Source: Monodelphis domestica (taxonomy: Eukaryota > Chordata > Mammalia > Didelphimorphia > Didelphidae). From it: a stretch of 64,000 nt of DNA. This document shows positions 36,536 through 47,579 of this stretch, piece after piece; the first letter of the stretch is position 1; each line of letters starts with the position of its first letter. The stretch covers positions 8,539,001-8,603,000 of the forward strand of contig NC_077232.1 in the NCBI RefSeq assembly GCF_027887165.1. Reading direction: 5' to 3'. Position numbers and translations under genes: made by a program. The notes beneath the pieces are model-generated. The model did not search any database and was not told the DNA's origin. It saw only the letters and a list, made by a program, of their open reading frames with translations.

Positions 36536-36881
36536 GTGACAGTTGAATAGAGGAAAAGACTCCAGACTCAGTGCCAGCAGGGGCCATTCCTACTCCTCCA
36601 AGAGTCCACAACCCTCTCCCCCTCTTCCTTCCCAGATAAAGTGCCAAAGGAGGGCCAAGGTTAGGGAATGAGGACTCCCTCCTCCCCAGGAAGGAAGGCA
36701 TCTCCACAGAGCAGCATCTGGTCATGATGTGGGGAAGGAGGGGTTAGCTGGGGTCCCCTCCATTCATGGCTCCCTGTGGGCAGTGGGGAAGGGGAGACCT
36801 AGACCAGGGAGGATCCGGACCTTTGGGATGTGCTGAGGGGTCAAGGGGTCAGTCCAGGAGTGGGCAGGGGGGGGAGAGGGA

Positions 36882-39208
36882 TCATTCTGAAGTGAAGATG
36901 CGACTGGAGATGTCGTCCAGCAGCCAGTCAACCCCCAGAAGCAGGTTTTCTCCTGTCACAGCACTGCAGCCCTGAATGCACCAGTGGTGACTTCGGATGG
37001 CATCTAACTCCAGGATCTGGGGGATGGACAGTGACCTTCAGAGACCAGCCCCACAAACTCTGGCTCCCCCCTCAAGGCCCCAGCTCACCTCTCGAATGGC
37101 ATTTGAGGACAGAGCCCCGGGGAGGTCCTGCTTGTTGGCAAAGATCAGCAGAGTGGCTCCTGCTAGGCGCTGAGAGAAAAAGAAAGATGATGATAGGGGG
37201 AAAAGGAACCCAGCCAGCACACTCCCAGCCCCTTGGGGCTATAATCTAAGGGCAGCATGGGGGGCATGTATCAGGGGGTGCATCAGCCTCTCTGCCAGGG
37301 CTGGCCAGCTTTTCATGGCTGCCCAGTGTGCCAGGTTCGCCCTACTTCTCCAGCCTTCTACCATGACACTCCCATCCTGCACTCTTCCAGAAGCCTTCCC
37401 TTCTGGCCATCTGGCCTCTTCATTCAATGACCTTGTGTTAGACCCTTTGTCTTCTGTCCTGCTCCGGTACTTGTCCTTTCCCCCAGTAGACCAAAAGCGA
37501 TGAGGACTTTTTTCTACCTTTTTTTAATCCTCAGTGCCTGGTACACAGCAGGAAGTAAATGGTGATTTGAATTAACATGACCTATGATCTTTTTTTCACT
37601 CCAGCAGGCATTTATTAAGCAGGTACTATGGAGCTGCTAAATGGCTTAGTGGACAAGGTACCAGGCCTGGAGTCAGGCAGACCGAGTTCAAATCTGGTCT
37701 CACTAGTTAGCTGTGTGACCTAGATAAGTCACTCAATACTGCTTGCCTCAGTTTCTTCATCTGTGAAATGAGCTGAATGGCAAACCACTCCAGTATCTTT
37801 GTCAAGAAAACCCCAAATGAGGTCAGAAAGAATCAGACATGACTGAACACCAACACTACATGCCAAAGACTAGAGTCCCTACTCTCAAGGAGCTTAGTTT
37901 TCTCTGGGCCTCAGTGTTGCTTTCTTGCAAAGTGAGGAGACAGGACCCCCTCTTCCACTCTTCCCCCCAGGTCCTGCCCACCTCCTCCACAAGGAGGCTC
38001 TCCAGCTCCCGACGGCAGTCCTGCATGCGCTGTTGGTCAGCACTGTCCACCACCCAGATGAGGCCGTCTGTGCTCTCAAAGTAGTTCCGCCAGTAAGAGC
38101 GCAGGGACTTCTGGCCACCCACATCCCAGATATTCAGCTTGAACCTAAGGAGGAAGGGGGAAGAGGAGGGATGCTGGGGTCAGGCTGAGCCCCTGGACTG
38201 GCTGGCTGTGGGGAGGGGCTTGGGGGCCTCCCTCACCCTCGGTGCTCCAAGGTCTTGATGTTGAAGCCCAGGGTGGGCGAGATGGTGTCGATGTCCTCCC
38301 CATTGAACTTCTTCAGGATGGTGGTCTTGCCTGCATTGTCCAGTCCGCTGGGGTGGAGGGTTAAGGAGACAAGTGATCCTTCCAGAGGGATGCCTTAGTC
38401 AACCCTCCCAAAGAGAGGAAATGACTAAACCAAGAGCACTTGGTAAGCCCATGGAGAAACAGGCCTGAAGCATCCCCTCCCATGAAAGGGCTCCATCAAT
38501 TCCACAAACATATGCTGAACATCTACTGAGTGCCTGGCCCTGGGGGGCTTCCATTACAGGGCAGGATTCTGGGAGGGAAGGCAACAAGCACCTGTGAGGT
38601 GCCTACTGAGACACAATGAGAGGCACTAGCTGGCCCTGGCCCCCGCAGGGGCTCCCATTCTAACAGAGGAGGGCCACAGGCAGACGCCTGGGGACAAACC
38701 CTCAATCTAGCACATCCTGGCACCCCCCACCGTGCCTGACTTAGGTCACATCACCCACACTACGATTCAGCCAAACTGTTCCACTTCCTCTTCCCAAAAC
38801 TCGACCTTCCATCTCCAGCCAAAGTACAGGGACTCCCTCCCACGCACACTGGATAGTTGGTCCGTTCCGTCTTTCTTCTCCTCTGCTTGGGCACATTTGG
38901 TTTAAGCCTCTACAACCCGCACTCCCCCGTTTTGGTCCTAGATGGTATGGACTAAGCCCTAGTTTCCCCCCCCCCCCGGGGCTATTGGCCAGTTCCGGCC
39001 ACGTGATGGGCAGTTGGTACGGCCCAGTCCGGCCCAGAGCGGCGCGTCCTCCCTTCCCCCCCCGCGAAGAGAGCATGGTAGCGTCTGTCCGCGCCGTTCC
39101 CGAGCCCCCGAGCCCCACTAGGGTTTCGTGAGCTGGAGGATACAGCATGAGGAGCCGCAGCTCCCGCTCCTTCTGCTTCATCTTCTTCAGGATGGTCAGG
39201 AGCCCCAT
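36882..39208 (-). CDS. ARL2: ARL2, ADP-ribosylation factor-like GTPase 2
   Basis: Five minus-strand exons: 39144-39208, 38237-38347, 37982-38144, 37089-37169 and 36882-37016. They join to 184 residues, the human length. ARL2 is a small GTPase that acts with tubulin cofactors C, D and E in tubulin folding and releases lipidated cargo from PDE6D/UNC119; a pool is mitochondrial. The N-terminus [20 protein letters not shown] has Gly2, and the GTP-binding motifs are intact: P-loop GLDNAGKT (residues 23-30), Thr in the SPTLGFN switch I, WDVGGQ (switch II) and NKQD. The C-terminus ends ISSRIFTSE. Exon junctions fall within Leu and Gly codons as in other ARF family genes. No defect seen. Confidence 0.97.
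37622..37860 (+). mobile_element. Marsupial SINE in an ARL2 intron
   Basis: 'ggagctgctaaatggcttag', 'gttcaaatctggtctcacta', 'gtgaaatgagctgaatggca' and 'aaccccaaatgaggtcagaa' mark a full-length element of the longer subfamily, opposite to the direction of ARL2. Confidence 0.75.
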
Positions 39209-39480
39209 GGTCTCTGGCTCCCCTCCCCGTCGCTGTGCCTACCTGGTCCGGGACCCCGCTCCCCTCTCTCATTGGCTAGCGCGCCCCCCAGCCGTGACCC
39301 GATTGGCCTGGCTCTCGCTTGGGCCCGCCCCTTCTCGTTGAGCCGGCGGCCTGGGGAGGTACCGCCCTGCAGGAGCCAGGCGGGGGCAGGGCGACGGCGG
39401 GTGACTAGGGCCAAAACAGCCCGCCCCCAGCGCTTAACCCCTCGCGTCCCGGCCCGCGCAGAGCCCGAGCCTCGGCCCCG
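39209..39480 (-). promoter_or_regulatory. ARL2 CpG-rich promoter
   Basis: CpG-dense sequence upstream of the ARL2 start with attggc/attggcc CCAAT-type boxes (39270 and 39302) and GC boxes. No TATA box seen. Confidence 0.6.
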
Positions 39481-39662
39481 TAGGGCACCCCAACATGGTC
39501 CAACCCCTTCAGTTCACATTCCATTCATTAACCTCGTGCCAAGGTAATGGAAAGGTGCTGAACAGGTCACAGGGAGGCTTCCTTCCTTCCTTCCTCAAAT
39601 AGTTTGGGTGCAGGAGACGTACAATGACTTCATTTCCCATGAAGCTCAAGGATAGTTCTTGA

Positions 39663-39680
39663 ACTACATTTCCCAGAAGG
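39663..39680 (+). promoter_or_regulatory. ZNF143/Staf-type site
   Basis: actacatttcccagaagg matches the core ACTACA-N-TTCCCAG of the ZNF143 binding site. A weaker relative (gacttcatttcccatgaag) lies at about 39626. Both are some 450 bases upstream of ARL2. Confidence 0.55.
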
Positions 39681-39699
39681 CCGAGTGCCGGGCCACTGT

Positions 39700-41149
39700 G
39701 TGGTGGCCGTCAGGCATGTCAACAAACACCTCTAACCGCTTTCTGTGTCCTAAGGGCTGGGGATAGGAAAAGGCAAAGGCAGCCCCAGCCCTAATGGCCT
39801 AATGGGAGAGACAACAGGAAAACAAATTTGTAGGAAGCAAGTTACAAGCCAAATAGAAAGTCATTAACCTAGGGAAGGCCTAGAACTAAGGGGGCTTGGG
39901 GAATCATCAATCCAATATTTATTAAGTGCCTATTGTGCGCCGGATACTGAGCTAAGGGAGGTGGGGTACAAAAAAGGGTTTAGAACCATAAAGATTGAGC
40001 AGGTTTTCACCAGATGAACTAGTTATTGGAGAAGCAAAGTAAGAAGCAAAGCTGTATGGAATTGCGTTGATTCTGGCAGATTTTAGCAGAATTGACCAAG
40101 AACCTCTGCAGGTAACTGGAACCAGAGGAGATCTGGGAGAAGCCCCTCCTGGTCAGAGCAGCTCTGAGAAAAGGACCGTTTCAGAAAGGCCACAAGGAGA
40201 TGTTTTCAGGAGTCAGAGGCCTGCATGAGACATCCCAGCCTAAAATAGGATGTGCTGATAAAATAGAGGTTGGGAAGGGATTACAAAAAAGGAGACCTAA
40301 TATTCACCCTCCCCTTTCCTTTTCCTCGGGTCTTCCGGTCTCTGGAAGGCCTCCTTACTGAAGGGAATTGCCCTTGACGGGCTGTCTCAAAAACCAGGGA
40401 GTGAACAGATTAAAGCTGAAGGTTTGGGAATAATCCCCTTTCAAGGTAGTCCTGAATGGGATAAAATCTGTCTTTCTCCTATGAAGTGCTAAGAATCTAG
40501 GCAGCAGTTAGTACTTTCCCTTTCTTTGAGAACACACCTCCCTCCTCTCAAAACAAAACCCTTGGCCTTTCTCATTGCAAAGGCCTTGGGGGGTAGAGGG
40601 GCTCACCAGCTATCCAAATCTTGTCATCTACAACCCAGTAATTCACTTATCTTTTAAAGATGTCAATGATGAGGACCTCTGACCAACAAAAGGTGTGTGT
40701 GTGTGGGGGGGGGGGGGATCTTCGACATTCCTTAGTCTCTCAAAGCTAGGGAATGTCCTTTTTGTGAAAGAATAAACTACATAGACTTCTGTTTGTGAAC
40801 TTCTTTCAGTGGTGGGGTCTACTGGCCTAGATCCCATCCCACACAATCCTATTAGTTAGGATCTTAGTAATAATAATTAGATAAACATTTGGGATAAAAT
40901 TTCTTTAATCTCTATTCCCACATATTAGGGTTACAGCATTAGAATAGCCCTCTTTTCATAGCATTCTTCCTTCTGTAATCATCACTTCAGCTTTACTACG
41001 TGATTTTTTTACTCTATCTCGATTAATAACTTTCATCAGACTAAGTAGTTCATGGGAGATGTAGCTTCTCAAGAGTCAAAGAGAATAATTGTAAAATTGA
41101 AAATCGATTCTATTTTGCTAAGACAAACGGGCTGGATTTATTATTCCCT
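39700..41149. other. Gene-free DNA before the LINE
   Basis: No coding region supported. An old repeat end lies at 39909-39970 (caatatttattaagtgccta), and a tgtgtgtg-G-run occurs near 40695. The rest is unrecognised. Confidence 0.4.
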
Positions 41150-41162
41150 TTCCTGATTCCTT

Positions 41163-44012
41163 GCTATTGAAGACCTATTGAGCAAGAAGAACAAAGCCTT
41201 TATGGAGTGGCAAAATAACCCAAACTCTGCTCCTAAAAAGGATAGATTCAAGTCTCTCCAAGCCATGGTGCAGTGTGAGATCAGGAAGATGCAAGACCGA
41301 TGGTGGGAAATAAAGGCAGAAGAAATCCAGCGTTTTGCTGATATGAAAAACTAGAAACCATTTTTCAGTGCCCTCAAGACTGTCTATGGGCCATTAAAAT
41401 CCGCCACCACTCCCTTGCTATCCTATGACGGTGACACTCTCATAAAAGATAAAAAAGGCATCAGCAACAGGTGGAAAGAGCACTTCAGTCAGCTTCTCAA
41501 CCGACCCTCTTCAGTTGACCAAAGCGCCCTTGACCAGATCCCCCAAAACCGCACCATTGAACAACTTGACGTCCCTCCTTCAATAGAGGAAGTCCAAAAA
41601 GCCATTAAATAAATGAGTGCAGGCAAAGCACCCAGTAAAGACGGGATCCCAACCGAGGTGTACAAAGCCTTAAATGGAAAGGCGCTCCAGGCATTCCACA
41701 TAGTGCTGACCAGCATATGGGAAGAGGAAGACATGCCCCCAGAACTCAGAAATGCCTCCATTGTAGCCCTATACAAGAACAAAGGCTCTCGAACAGCCTG
41801 TGACAACTACGGAGGCATCTCACTACTCTCCACTGCTGGAAAGATCCTCACCCGTGTTATACTCAACAGACTCCTGTCATCTGTTTCAGAGCAGAACCTG
41901 CCTGAATCACAATGTGGCTTCCGACCAGATCGCAGCACCATCGACATGGTCTTCACGGTGAGGCAAATGCAGGAAAAATGCCTTGAGCAGAACCTAAGTC
42001 TCTACGTTGTCTTCATAGTCCTGATAAAGGCGTTCGACACAGGGATGCATTGTGGGTGATCCTCAGCAAGCTCGGTTGCCCAGCAAAATTCGTCAAACTG
42101 ATCCAGCTCTTTCATGTCGACATGACAGGGGAAGTCTTTTCTGGTAGAGAGACTTCTGATCGCTTCCACATCTCCAATGGCGTGAAACAAGGCTGTGTCC
42201 TTGCTCCGGTACTATTCAACCTATTTTCACCCAAGTATTACAACACGCTGTGATGGATCTAGACCTGGGCGTCTACATCAAATACCGACTGGATGGCTCA
42301 CTATTCGACCTTCGCCGCCTGACTGCAAAAACAGACAACAGAGAGACTCATCCTGGAAGCTCTCTTTGCAGATGACTGTGCTCTCATGGCCCACCAAGAA
42401 AATCATCTCCAAACTATTGTGGACAGGTTCTCCACCGCAACAAAACTGTTTGGCCTGACTATCAGCCTCAGCAAAACAGAGGTGCTGTGTACTCCAAAGA
42501 GATAATGGACAAAAAGACTTGTACAAAAATATTCATAGCTGCACTCTTTGTGGTGGCCAAAAACTGGAAAACGAGGGGATGCCCTTCAATTGGGGAATGG
42601 CTGAACAAACTGTGGTATATGTTGGTGATGGAATACTATTGTGCTAAAAGGAATAATAAAGTAGAGGAATTCCATCGAGACTGGAACAACCTCCAGGAAG
42701 TGATGCAGAGCGAGAGGAGCAGAACCAGGAGAACATTGTACACAGAGACTGATACACTGTGGTACAATCAAAGGTGATGGACTTCCCCATTAGTAGTGGT
42801 GTAACGTCCCTGAACAATCTGCAGGGATCTAGGAGAAAAAACACTATCCACAAGCAGAGGATAAACTGTGGGAGTGGAAACACCGAGGAAAAGCAACTGC
42901 CTGAATACAGCGGTTGAGGGGACATAACAGAGGAGAGACTCTAAACGAAACTCTACTGCAAATATTAACAACATGGAAATGGGTTCGAATCAAGAACACA
43001 TGTGATACCCAGTGGAATCACACGTCGGCTATGGGGGGTGGGGGTAGGGGAAAGAAAATGATCTTTGTCTTTAATGAATAATGCTTGGAAATGATCAAAT
43101 AAAATATTATTTAAAAAAAAAAAAGAACAGAGGTGCTGTTCCAACCTGCACCAGGGAGGCCAACGAACCAGCCGTGCATTACAATCGACGGCACGCAGCT
43201 TTCTAATGTCAACACTTTCAAGTACCTGGGAAGCACCATCGCCAACGACGGGTCCCTAGACCATAAGACCAATGCCAGGATCCAAAAGGCCAGCCAGGCA
43301 CTCGGGCAGCTGCGCTGCAAAGTCCTCCAACACAGCGGTGTAAGCACCGCGACGAAGCTCAAAGTGTACAACGCAGTGGTCCTCAGCTCGCTCCTGTACA
43401 GTTGTGAGACATGGACACTGTACTGGAAGCACATGAAACAGCTGGAGCAATTCTACCAACGCTCTCTCTGGTCAGTCATGAGGATCTGATGGCAGGACCG
43501 AATCACCAACCAGGAAATCCTCGACAGAGCCAACTCCACCAGCATCGAAGTCCTGGTCCTCAACACCCAGCTACGATGGTCTGGACACGTCATCCGCATG
43601 GACCCACAGCGAATCCCAAGACAGGTATTCTATGGTGAACTGTGAGCTGGACTCAGGAAACAAGGCCGACCAAAGAAAAGATTCAAGGATCAGCTAAAGT
43701 CCAACGTGAAGTGGGCTGGCATGACACCAAAGCCACTAGAACTCGCTGCCTCTGACAGAAGCAGCTGGCGAACCCACATTCACCATGCCGCCGCCACCTT
43801 TGAAGATGAGCGACGTCGACATCTTGCCGCTGCGCATGAACGCCGACACCAGGCCACGACCGCACCTCCCGTAACAACTGGCATCCCAGGCCCCGTGTGC
43901 CACAAACTCTGCGCCTCAGCCTTTGGACTCCGAAGCCACATGAGGGTACATCAATAGATGATCATGCACAAAGACAATCGTCCTTCTCGGTCACCGAGAG
44001 ACTACCACTAAC
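41163..44012 (+). mobile_element. 5'-truncated RTE-like LINE, reverse transcriptase with C-terminal zinc finger (broken)
   Basis: The insertion is bounded by ttcctgattcctt at 41150-41162 and 44013-44025, a 13-base target-site duplication. Inside, a non-LTR reverse transcriptase can be followed with stops and frame changes: KAPSKDGIPTEVYKAL, ALYKNKGS, GISLLSTAGKILTRVILNRL, CGFRPDRSTIDMVF, SNGVKQGCVLAPVLFNLF, then (other frame) a FADDCALMAHQ block, FKYLGSTIANDGSLDH, LRWSGHVIRMDPQRIPRQVF and a final C2H2-like CHKLCASAFGLRSHMRVH near 43898-43951. The catalytic block is FADD, as in this enzyme class. The assignment to the RTE/BovB group is by the overall order and lack of a poly-A tail, so moderate. 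Stops at 41352 and 41609 make it inactive. Confidence 0.75.
42489..43125 (+). mobile_element. L1 3' fragment nested in the LINE
   Basis: This is flanked by aacagaggtgctgt at 42475-42488 and 43126-43139, a 14-base target-site duplication made of the host LINE's own sequence. The insert encodes the end of L1 ORF2 (IFIAALFVVAKNWKTRGCPS, then GEWLNKLWYMLVMEYYCAKR), a 3' UTR with 'aaagaaaatgatctttgtct', and a poly-A run. It is a 5'-truncated L1 that entered after the host LINE. Confidence 0.88.
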
Positions 44013-44453
44013 TTCCTGATTCCTTCCTCTTATAAACTTGACCCATCACTTCAAGAAGAAACTTGTGAAAAGGTCAAGCTTTTAGCTTTAATTATCTCTG
44101 TATCTGTAACCGGTCACAGACTTTCCAGAGCTGAGCAGGATAAATGGGATACAATGAGGAGAAGGAAGGCGCCACAATTGGGAAAGTATGGGAAAGGCTT
44201 TTGGCAGAACGAAGGATTTTAGCTGAGACCTGAAGGAGACAGGAGGAGGGAGGGGGAGAATGCGGGGTCTGGGGAACACCCAGTACAAATGCCTAGAGTT
44301 AGGGGGTGACTGAGGAATAGCAAGTGGCCAGCATGAGACATCAGAAGACCATCACCTCTGGGAGGGAGGAGGGAAGAGTGGAAGGAGGCAACCAGAATCA
44401 TGGAACCACAGAAAAAAAAGAAAAAGATGTAAGAAGACTGGAAAGGGAGGGCC

Positions 44454-44625
44454 GGGGCAGCTGGGTGGCTCAGTGGAGGGAGAATCTGGCCTAGAGACGG
44501 GAGGTCCTGGGTTCTAATCTGACCTCAGATACTTCCTAGCTGGGTAACCCTGGACAAGTCACTGAACCCCCATGGTCTAGCTCTTACTGCTCTTCTTGGA
44601 ACCAATACCCAGCGTGGATTCTAGC
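44454..44625 (+). mobile_element. Marsupial SINE (Mar1/WSINE-like)
   Basis: 'ggggcagctgggtggctcag' head, 'gggttctaatctgacctcag' and 'ccctggacaagtcactgaac'. Confidence 0.8.
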
Positions 44626-46308
44626 ATGGCCAAATGAAGGCTGCTCCCTATCCTCGCTCTTCAGAGCATCTTGGGGCTTGCTGCACCCAGCACCAAGTCA
44701 GCCACACACAGAACCTTGGGAAGGGCAGAACCAGGGCATCGGGCTAAGGCTGGAAAAGGCTGGCCCCCAGGGGGTGGGCACAGAGCCTGGCATTGTCAGC
44801 GCTTAGGAAGCCCTGCCGGCTGCCTTCACAGCTGTTCCTCAGGGATGGAAGAGGAAGGATTCCTTTTGGGTCCAGGTTGGCCTTGAGGCCGCCGAGCTGC
44901 CTTGGACGTTCCACATCTGTGGCTTCTCGATGGATGGATGGACGGATGGATGGATGGTAGCCCTTCGGGGGGGTCAGCGCTGTCCAGCCTAAAGAAGGCC
45001 AGATGCCACCCTCTGCCCCCTCCTGGCTTTTCTGAGCTCCTCCCAGTCCCAGCTAATCTCCCACCTTTTCCAGGGAGCCCCCTTCAGCTGGAGACTTCCC
45101 TCTGCTGCCCAGGAGTCTGCCCACAGCTGCTTGCCTGCTGTTTCCCCCTCGGATCAGAAGCTCCCTGCGGGTAGGGCCTGGCTTTGCCCTTTCTTTGTGC
45201 CCCCAGAGCCTGGCACTGTGCCCGGCACCCTGCAGGCACTTAATAGATGTTGACTGACAGACAGCATGGGTGACCCTGGCTAAGTCTCACCTTGGTGGGC
45301 CTCAGTTTTCTCACGTATGAGCAATGGGCCCACACGGGAGGTCCCTCTCGCTGCAGATAGTCCTGCCTCACATGACCACGTCTGAGGTTCACCACTCCCC
45401 CAGCCTGTTTACAGAGGAGGAAACTGAGGCTGGGATCGGTCATGCGGTCATGCAGCAGGTCCTTGTGACCCCAACCTCTACCCGTCCTGCCACAATGCCC
45501 GCCTGCATGGCAGCTCCCTGAGGCCAGGCTTGATTCGGGCTCTGTTTCTGTGTCCCCCACAGGCAGGGCCAGGGCTGGGACAGGGACTCCAGCTGCCCCC
45601 CCCCCCCGGGGCTGAGCCCTCACCAGGAAGCCCCCCCCCCGACTGATGGCAAGCGGGGGGGGGGGGGGTGCTCCGAGAGCCTTCTCGAGCCCCCTGGGGC
45701 CCTCCAGGGAGAGACTTCTGTCCCCCAAAGCCCCCGGCCTGGCTGTCCCTCCCAGGCTGACTGGGGAGGAGCCCCAGGCCTGCTCGCACCAGGTGCTTCT
45801 TTCCTGGAGTTACATCATGCCCGGGCAATGCCACTCTGGCTTGTTCCTTCAGGAGACGCTTTAATGAGCCCCGCGGGAGGCAGGAGCCTCCTCAAGGCTT
45901 CTGGGAGATCAAACACCCAAAGAGAAATACTTCGGAAGATGGGAATGGCTTCAGGTGGGCTTGGGCTGGGCTCCCGTGAAAGGGGGGGCACCCATCCAGG
46001 CCACCCCCTCCTTCTCATAGATGAGGAAAGGAAGCTGAGCCTTGCCCAGGGCCACCCGGAGCAGGCAGCAGGCAGAATTTGAACCTGGGACTCTGACTCC
46101 GGCATGGTTTTCTGTGATGAGTCCCTGCCAGCCCCCAGAGCATCCATGCCAGCCTCTAATTCTGAATTCCGGAAGGGGAGGCTGTCTGGGCCTACCCAGA
46201 ACTCGACTCCTTTTTCCTAAAAAAGCAACTATGATGGTGACTCCCCCTGGCCTTCCCCCATCTTTTCCTGCTTCCTCTCCTTTGAACCTTAGCTGGGCCC
46301 TGAGAAGT

Positions 46309-46335
46309 GGGCAGGGCGGGGCGGGGCGGGGCGGG
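46309..46335 (+). promoter_or_regulatory. Tandem GC boxes
   Basis: Five consecutive ggggc/gggcg units ('gggcggggcggggcggggcg'), suitable for Sp1-type factors and for a G-quadruplex. A cacgtg E-box follows at about 46381. Confidence 0.4.
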
Positions 46336-47105
46336 AGCAGGCGCCATTTTCTGGGGGATGGCCTGTAGGCTTGTCCATGGCACGTGATGGTGGGGGGCCT
46401 TCGGCTTCTGCCCCCCACTTCAGTGCCAACAGAGTAGCGATTTGTGCCTGAGCAGGCCTTTGGGCTGAACCTGGGGCGGGAAGGAGGGCAGGAGGGAGGC
46501 CGGGCGGGGCTCCTGGCTCAGGGCGTCTCCTGGAATCCCCTCATTTTACAGATGAGGAAACGGAGGCCCCCCAGACGGCTGTTTGAGCCCTGGCGGACCG
46601 TGCCGGGAAGGGAGCCCAGAGACCTCGTTCTCCAGGACGGGGGGCCGAGGGCCAAAGCCCCCCAGCGAGCTCCCGGCCTGCCTGTGGGGTGTTCCTTGAG
46701 GATATCCCTGGCCAGCAGGGCCCCACAGGGACCCGAGAACCCGGGGGGAGAATGGCAGCCACGGACAGGTCAGTGTTTGGATAGGTGGCCGACTGGGAGG
46801 CTCCCCTTGGCCGGAAAGTGAGTCCAAGGGAGGAGAAGAAGACAGGGAACGCCAGGGCCCCGAGGGGGGGGCAGAGAGACTGCTGGGAAGGTGGGAGATG
46901 CGAGAGAGCCGCCCCAGGTAGTGCCTCCTCTGTCTGGGGACAGAGCTGGAGGCGGCCATTACCCAGGGCAAAGGAGGCTGCTCTGGCCCAGGCCACGCTA
47001 CATTCTCAAACCTCATTGGTGAAACCTTGTGCTTGGAGACACTCATTTATGATTCATAGAGGTGAATATGCTTGGGATGCTACACTGCCCACCCTTGGGC
47101 TCCCC

Positions 47106-47310
47106 GGCCTGCCCCCCTCGGCCCCAGCTCCCGGCCTGCCCCCCCAGCTCCCGGCCTGCCCCCCCCAGCTCCAGGCCTGCCCCCCCAGCTCCAGGCCTGC
47201 CCCCCCAGCTCCAGGCCTGCCCCCCCCAGCTCCCGGCCTGCCCTCCCCAGCTCCAGGCCTGCCCCCCCCAGCTCCCGGCCTGCCCCCCCCCAGCTCCCAG
47301 CCTGCCCCCA
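47106..47310. repeat. GC-rich 20-21-bp minisatellite
   Basis: About nine copies of 'ccccccagctcccggcctgc' with c/a changes and C-run length differences. The complementary strand is G-rich. Confidence 0.9.
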
Positions 47311-47443
47311 CTTTCCCCAGGGAGGAGCACTTTGGCTCCCCAGCCTCTGACCACTCCTTCTGGCCCCCCCAAAGCTTGGTCAAATTAGGAAAGTCCAGCC
47401 ACGTGGCTGCCCAGCCGGGATTCTGAGCAGCCCCAGGATTTCG

Positions 47444-47457
47444 GAGAAACTGAAACT
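47444..47457 (+). promoter_or_regulatory. Interferon-stimulated response element of BATF2
   Basis: gagaaactgaaact contains two GAAA repeats in the ISRE spacing (GAAA-N2-GAAA) bound by ISGF3/IRFs. It is 123 bases before the BATF2 start codon, with a TATA-like tttaaa at 47485-47490 between. BATF2 is known as an interferon-induced gene. Confidence 0.75.
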
Positions 47458-47579
47458 GGGCTGGGGGCGGAGAGGTGGCCGACATTTAAAGGGCCGGCTT
47501 CCTGCCGCCAGCCGGCCACTTGGGAGCTGCGGGCAGCAGGGGGACAGCCTGGGGCCCTCCTGGACCTGGCCTTCCCGTC

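Larger units (their letters stand above)
44026..47105. other. GC-rich gene-free DNA upstream of BATF2
   Basis: No coding exon supported. It contains one SINE (44454), a short GATG tract (44926-44957), C/G homopolymer runs at 45595-45670 and a GC-box cluster at 46309-46335. Confidence 0.45.

Noticed and set aside
41613-42059. Host gene encoding a reverse-transcriptase-like protein
   Set aside because: It is part of a truncated LINE with stops, frameshifts and target-site duplications.
46042-47426. Proline-rich open frames upstream of BATF2
   Set aside because: They are driven by the C-rich minisatellite and GC-rich spacer, with no splice sites or conserved motif. They end before the BATF2 promoter.
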